NCBI RefSeq assembly: GCF_009923995.1
Contig: NZ_RFSK01000020.1
Coordinates: forward strand, 1 to 64,000
Length of the DNA: 64,000 nt
Source: Janthinobacterium sp.
GTDB taxonomy: Bacteria > Pseudomonadota > Gammaproteobacteria > Burkholderiales > Burkholderiaceae_D
Direction: 5' to 3'
Positions 61,763-64,000 of the stretch are shown one piece after another. A program made the position numbers and the translations under genes. The notes beneath the pieces were generated by a model, which was given only the letters and a program-made list of their open reading frames with translations, did not search any database and was not told the DNA's origin. How positions within the stretch are numbered: position 1 is the first letter of the stretch; each line of letters begins with the position of its first letter.

Positions 61763-62695
61763 CTAGCGCACCACCGTGCGCGCCGCCAGCGACTCCACCA
61801 GCGCCACGGACGGCGGCGAGCCGCCGGCGGCCAGGCAGGCGCCCGCCCCGGCCGCCACGGCGAAGCGCAAGTGCTCGCCCCAGTCCGCGTCAGGCCGGTA
61901 CATCAGGCTGTACAGCAAGCCGCCGATGCTGGCGTCGCCCGCGCCGACGGAATCGACCACCTCGATCTGCGGCGGTGCCGCCTGCCATGTCTGCTCGCCC
62001 CGGTACAGGGCCGCGCCCTGCGCGCCGCACGTATACAAATAGGTGGCCTGCGGGTTCCAGCCGCGCAGGGTGGCGAATGCGCTGTTGATATCGTCGTGGC
62101 GGAACAGGCCCGCCAGGTCTTCATCGGACACCTTCACCACGTCGGCCAGCTGCGTCATGCGGTGCAGGGTGGCGTCGTAGCGTTCATCCATCATGACGCG
62201 GAAGTTCGGGTCGTAGCTGATCTTCACGCCGGCCGCCTTGAGTTCCTGCGCCAGCGCCACCAGCTTGCCCGCCAGCGGTTCGCGCGCCAGGCTGATGCCG
62301 CCGAAATGCACCCATTGCGCCCCCGCCATCCAGCCTTCCGGCAGCAGGGCCGCGTCGAAATGCAGGTCGGCGCTGTCGTCACCGATGAAATAATAGGTGG
62401 GCGGATGCAGTTCGTGCACGATGGCCAGCAGGGGCGACTTCGCATGGCGCTGCAAGAAACGCATGTCCAGCCCCGCCACGTCGGTCGCCTGCGCCAGCGC
62501 GTCGCCGAACACGTCCAGGCTGACGGCGCCCGCAAAGGCGCTGGGCACGCCCAGGCGCGCCATCACGCGCGCCACGTTCCAGGTCGAGCCGCCCACCTGG
62601 CTGCTCCATTCATCGGCGCCCGTGCGCAGCATGTCCGTCAGCGCCTCGCCGGCGGAGACGAAACGGGGGAAAGAGGGAAAAGCGGCGGCGCTCAT
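61763..62695 (-). CDS. Fructokinase-like PfkB carbohydrate kinase
   Basis: A 310-aa ribokinase-family kinase. It has SQVGGSTWNVARVMARLGVPSAFAG near the N-terminus and VVDSVGAGDASIGGLLYS, with the catalytic Asp of the GAGD motif. Like the usual fructokinase it probably makes fructose-6-phosphate. It is translated from an ATGA overlap with the AGE isomerase gene upstream, which supports a mannose or fructose pathway. Confidence 0.85.
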   Translation of the reverse strand: MSAAAFPSFPRFVSAGEALTDMLRTGADEWSSQVGGSTWNVARVMARLGVPSAFAGAVSLDVFGDALAQATDVAGLDMRFLQRHAKSPLLAIVHELHPPTYYFIGDDSADLHFDAALLPEGWMAGAQWVHFGGISLAREPLAGKLVALAQELKAAGVKISYDPNFRVMMDERYDATLHRMTQLADVVKVSDEDLAGLFRHDDINSAFATLRGWNPQATYLYTCGAQGAALYRGEQTWQAAPPQIEVVDSVGAGDASIGGLLYSLMYRPDADWGEHLRFAVAAGAGACLAAGGSPPSVALVESLAARTVVR

Positions 62696-63906
62696 ACGGC
62701 ACCGCCGATCACGTTCAGCACTTCGTAGCAGGCGCCCATGGTGTGGTAATCGACCTTGCCGGCCGGGCTTTTCTCGTTGCTGATTTTCTGGTTCTCGGGC
62801 GTGAGGATGCGGTACCAGGCGCCATGCTCGTGGTCGACGAAATGCTGCCAGCTGTAGTCCCAGATCCTGTCATAGCTGGTCCAGTAGCCCTCTTCCCCCG
62901 TGCGGGCGGCCAGCACAGCGGCGGCGGCAAAGCTTTCCGCCTGCACCCAGAAGTATTTGTCGCCATCGCAGATTTCATCGTGCGGGCCGAATCCGTAGTG
63001 GATGCCGCCATGCTGGCCGTCCCAGGCCTTGGCCAGGGCCGTATCGTACAGTGCGCGCGCGCGCGGCAGCAGCCAGTCGGACGGCCCCGCCATGAACCTG
63101 GCGTGGCGCTCCATGATCAGCAGCAGCTTGGCCCACTCCGTGAAGTGGCCGGGCTGGTAGCCCCAGGGACGGAAGATATTGCTCTTGTCGTGCAGGTTGT
63201 AGTCCCAGTCGATCGACCAGTCAGGCTTGTAGTGCTCCCAGATCATGCCGTTCGCCAGGCCCGCCTGGCGCACCGTGATATTGTGCGCCAAGGTTTCCGC
63301 GCGGTGCAGGTAGCGCGCTTCGCCCGTCGCCTCGAACGCGGCCAGCATGGCTTCGCAGGCATGCATGTTGGCGTTCTGGCCACGGTAGCCGTCCAGCGTG
63401 GCCCAGTCGGCGCTGGCCACGTCCGCGTACAGGCCGTGTTCGGGCAGCCAGAAACGCTGCTCCATCAGCTCGAAGGTTTCGTCCAGGTAGGCGCGCGCTT
63501 CCGGCATGCCCGCCTGCAGCGCATGCGCATAGGCGAGCAGCACGAAGGCCAGGCCGTAGCAGTGGTTGGCGCCATCTTCCACCGTGCCGACGCCGTCCTG
63601 CCACTTCAGTTGCCAGGCATAGCCGCCCGTGGCCGGGTCGCGGTGCGCGTCGCGCAGGAAGGCCACGCCGTGGCGCAGGGCCGCCTGGTAGTCGTCGCCG
63701 CCGAAATGGCGGCAAGCCATGGCGTAATTGAAGATGAAGCGCGTGCTGCTGACCAGGTGGCGCGTGCTGGCGTCGTACACCGTGCCATCGTCGAGGAAGA
63801 AGTGATAGAAGCCGCCGCTGGGATCGATGGCGCGCGGATGGTAGAAGCGCATGGTGTGCAGAATATGCGCTTCGAGCATGTCCTTGGAACGAAAATCGGG
63901 ATTCAT
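62692..63906 (-). CDS. AGE family sugar epimerase/isomerase (mannose isomerase-like)
   Basis: A 404-aa (alpha/alpha)6-barrel enzyme of the N-acylglucosamine 2-epimerase family. Marker residues are in SSTRFIFNYAMACRHFGG, RGQNANMHACEAMLAAFEATGE, FRPWGYQPGHFTEWAKLLL and KYFWVQAESFAAAAVL, which place two catalytic histidines. Members of this kind (YihS-like) interconvert mannose and fructose. Paired with fructokinase, the route mannose to fructose to fructose-6-phosphate is likely. Preceded by a LacI-type operator. Confidence 0.87.
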   Translation of the reverse strand: MNPDFRSKDMLEAHILHTMRFYHPRAIDPSGGFYHFFLDDGTVYDASTRHLVSSTRFIFNYAMACRHFGGDDYQAALRHGVAFLRDAHRDPATGGYAWQLKWQDGVGTVEDGANHCYGLAFVLLAYAHALQAGMPEARAYLDETFELMEQRFWLPEHGLYADVASADWATLDGYRGQNANMHACEAMLAAFEATGEARYLHRAETLAHNITVRQAGLANGMIWEHYKPDWSIDWDYNLHDKSNIFRPWGYQPGHFTEWAKLLLIMERHARFMAGPSDWLLPRARALYDTALAKAWDGQHGGIHYGFGPHDEICDGDKYFWVQAESFAAAAVLAARTGEEGYWTSYDRIWDYSWQHFVDHEHGAWYRILTPENQKISNEKSPAGKVDYHTMGACYEVLNVIGGAV

Positions 63907-63920
63907 GAATATCTCATATA

Positions 63921-63938
63921 ATTGTTATCGATAACAAT
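63921..63938. promoter_or_regulatory. LacI-type operator upstream of AGE isomerase gene
   Basis: ATTGTTATCGATAACAAT, a perfect 18-bp palindrome with the central CG typical of LacI family sites, 15 bases before the start of the isomerase-fructokinase operon. The LacI gene at 60656 is the obvious candidate to bind it. Confidence 0.75.
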
Positions 63939-64000
63939 GATGATAGCATGCCGTTTTCACGCCGTCTCGGTCTATCAGGGGGCCGGCGCGCTCCGCAGCT

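Noticed and set aside
1-64000. CRISPR arrays, tRNA/rRNA genes, insertion sequences, prophage or integrative element borders
   Set aside because: I looked for regular direct repeats, transposase or integrase proteins and tRNA-like ends and saw none; composition and gene packing are uniform except around 45.4-52.6 kb.

Overview
The window is chromosomal DNA from a GC-rich betaproteobacterium. Family content (Glk-RpiR fusion, DUF3460, PACE exporter, recCBD, NasST, LamB-type porin) and codon use point to Oxalobacteraceae, most like Janthinobacterium; this is an inference, not a database match. There are about 50 genes, tightly packed. I see no rRNA or tRNA gene, insertion sequence, prophage or CRISPR array.

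Layout. 1-7.5 kb: single-gene units (PACE exporter, LysR regulator, DUF3460, a Tat lipoprotein of peptidase family M15, a degenerate EAL protein, a class II glutamine amidotransferase, a GNAT enzyme, an orphan sulfate-binding protein, a molbindin, a periplasmic DsrE protein). 7.5-15 kb: a LytS/LytTR-type two-component pair, the PBP7 endopeptidase, a LysR/EamA divergent pair and a chemoreceptor with a CheR-tether tail. 15-24 kb: recC-recB-recD operon. 24-29.3 kb: CHASE hybrid kinase, LysR regulator, exported cyclase-family hydrolase. 29.3-32 kb: nasT-nasS-cobA, a nitrate-responsive RNA-binding regulator pair plus a siroheme-synthesis gene. 32.1-45.4 kb: a complete-looking myo-inositol locus: a minus-strand operon (binding protein, permease, ATPase, iolC-DUF2090, iolD, iolE, iolB, iolA) and a divergent plus-strand operon (RpiR regulator, iolG, second dehydrogenase). 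45.4-52.6 kb: an accessory-looking stretch with a RelE/HigB-like toxin-antitoxin pair, a DUF885-like metallopeptidase, an MFS exporter with its TetR regulator, and two tandem exported proteins with a ParB/sulfiredoxin-like fold. 52.6-64 kb: a glucose/hexose locus: GtsABCD-like ABC transporter, maltoporin-family porin, glucokinase fused to a HexR-like regulator, LacI regulator, fructokinase and an AGE-family sugar isomerase.

How the genes work together. The inositol locus imports inositol, oxidises it (IolG), dehydrates and hydrolyses it (IolE, IolD), isomerises it (IolB), phosphorylates and cleaves it (IolC fusion), and converts malonate semialdehyde to acetyl-CoA (IolA). A 22-bp dyad between the two divergent operons is the likely RpiR operator. 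The hexose locus brings glucose through a LamB-type porin and the Gts transporter to glucokinase; the AGE isomerase and fructokinase form a likely mannose-to-fructose-to-fructose-6-phosphate branch, with a perfect LacI-type palindrome upstream.

The least explained items are the two tandem exported ParB/Srx-like proteins, the RNA hairpins around nasT and nasS, and a 27-bp hairpin repeat found twice between convergent genes.
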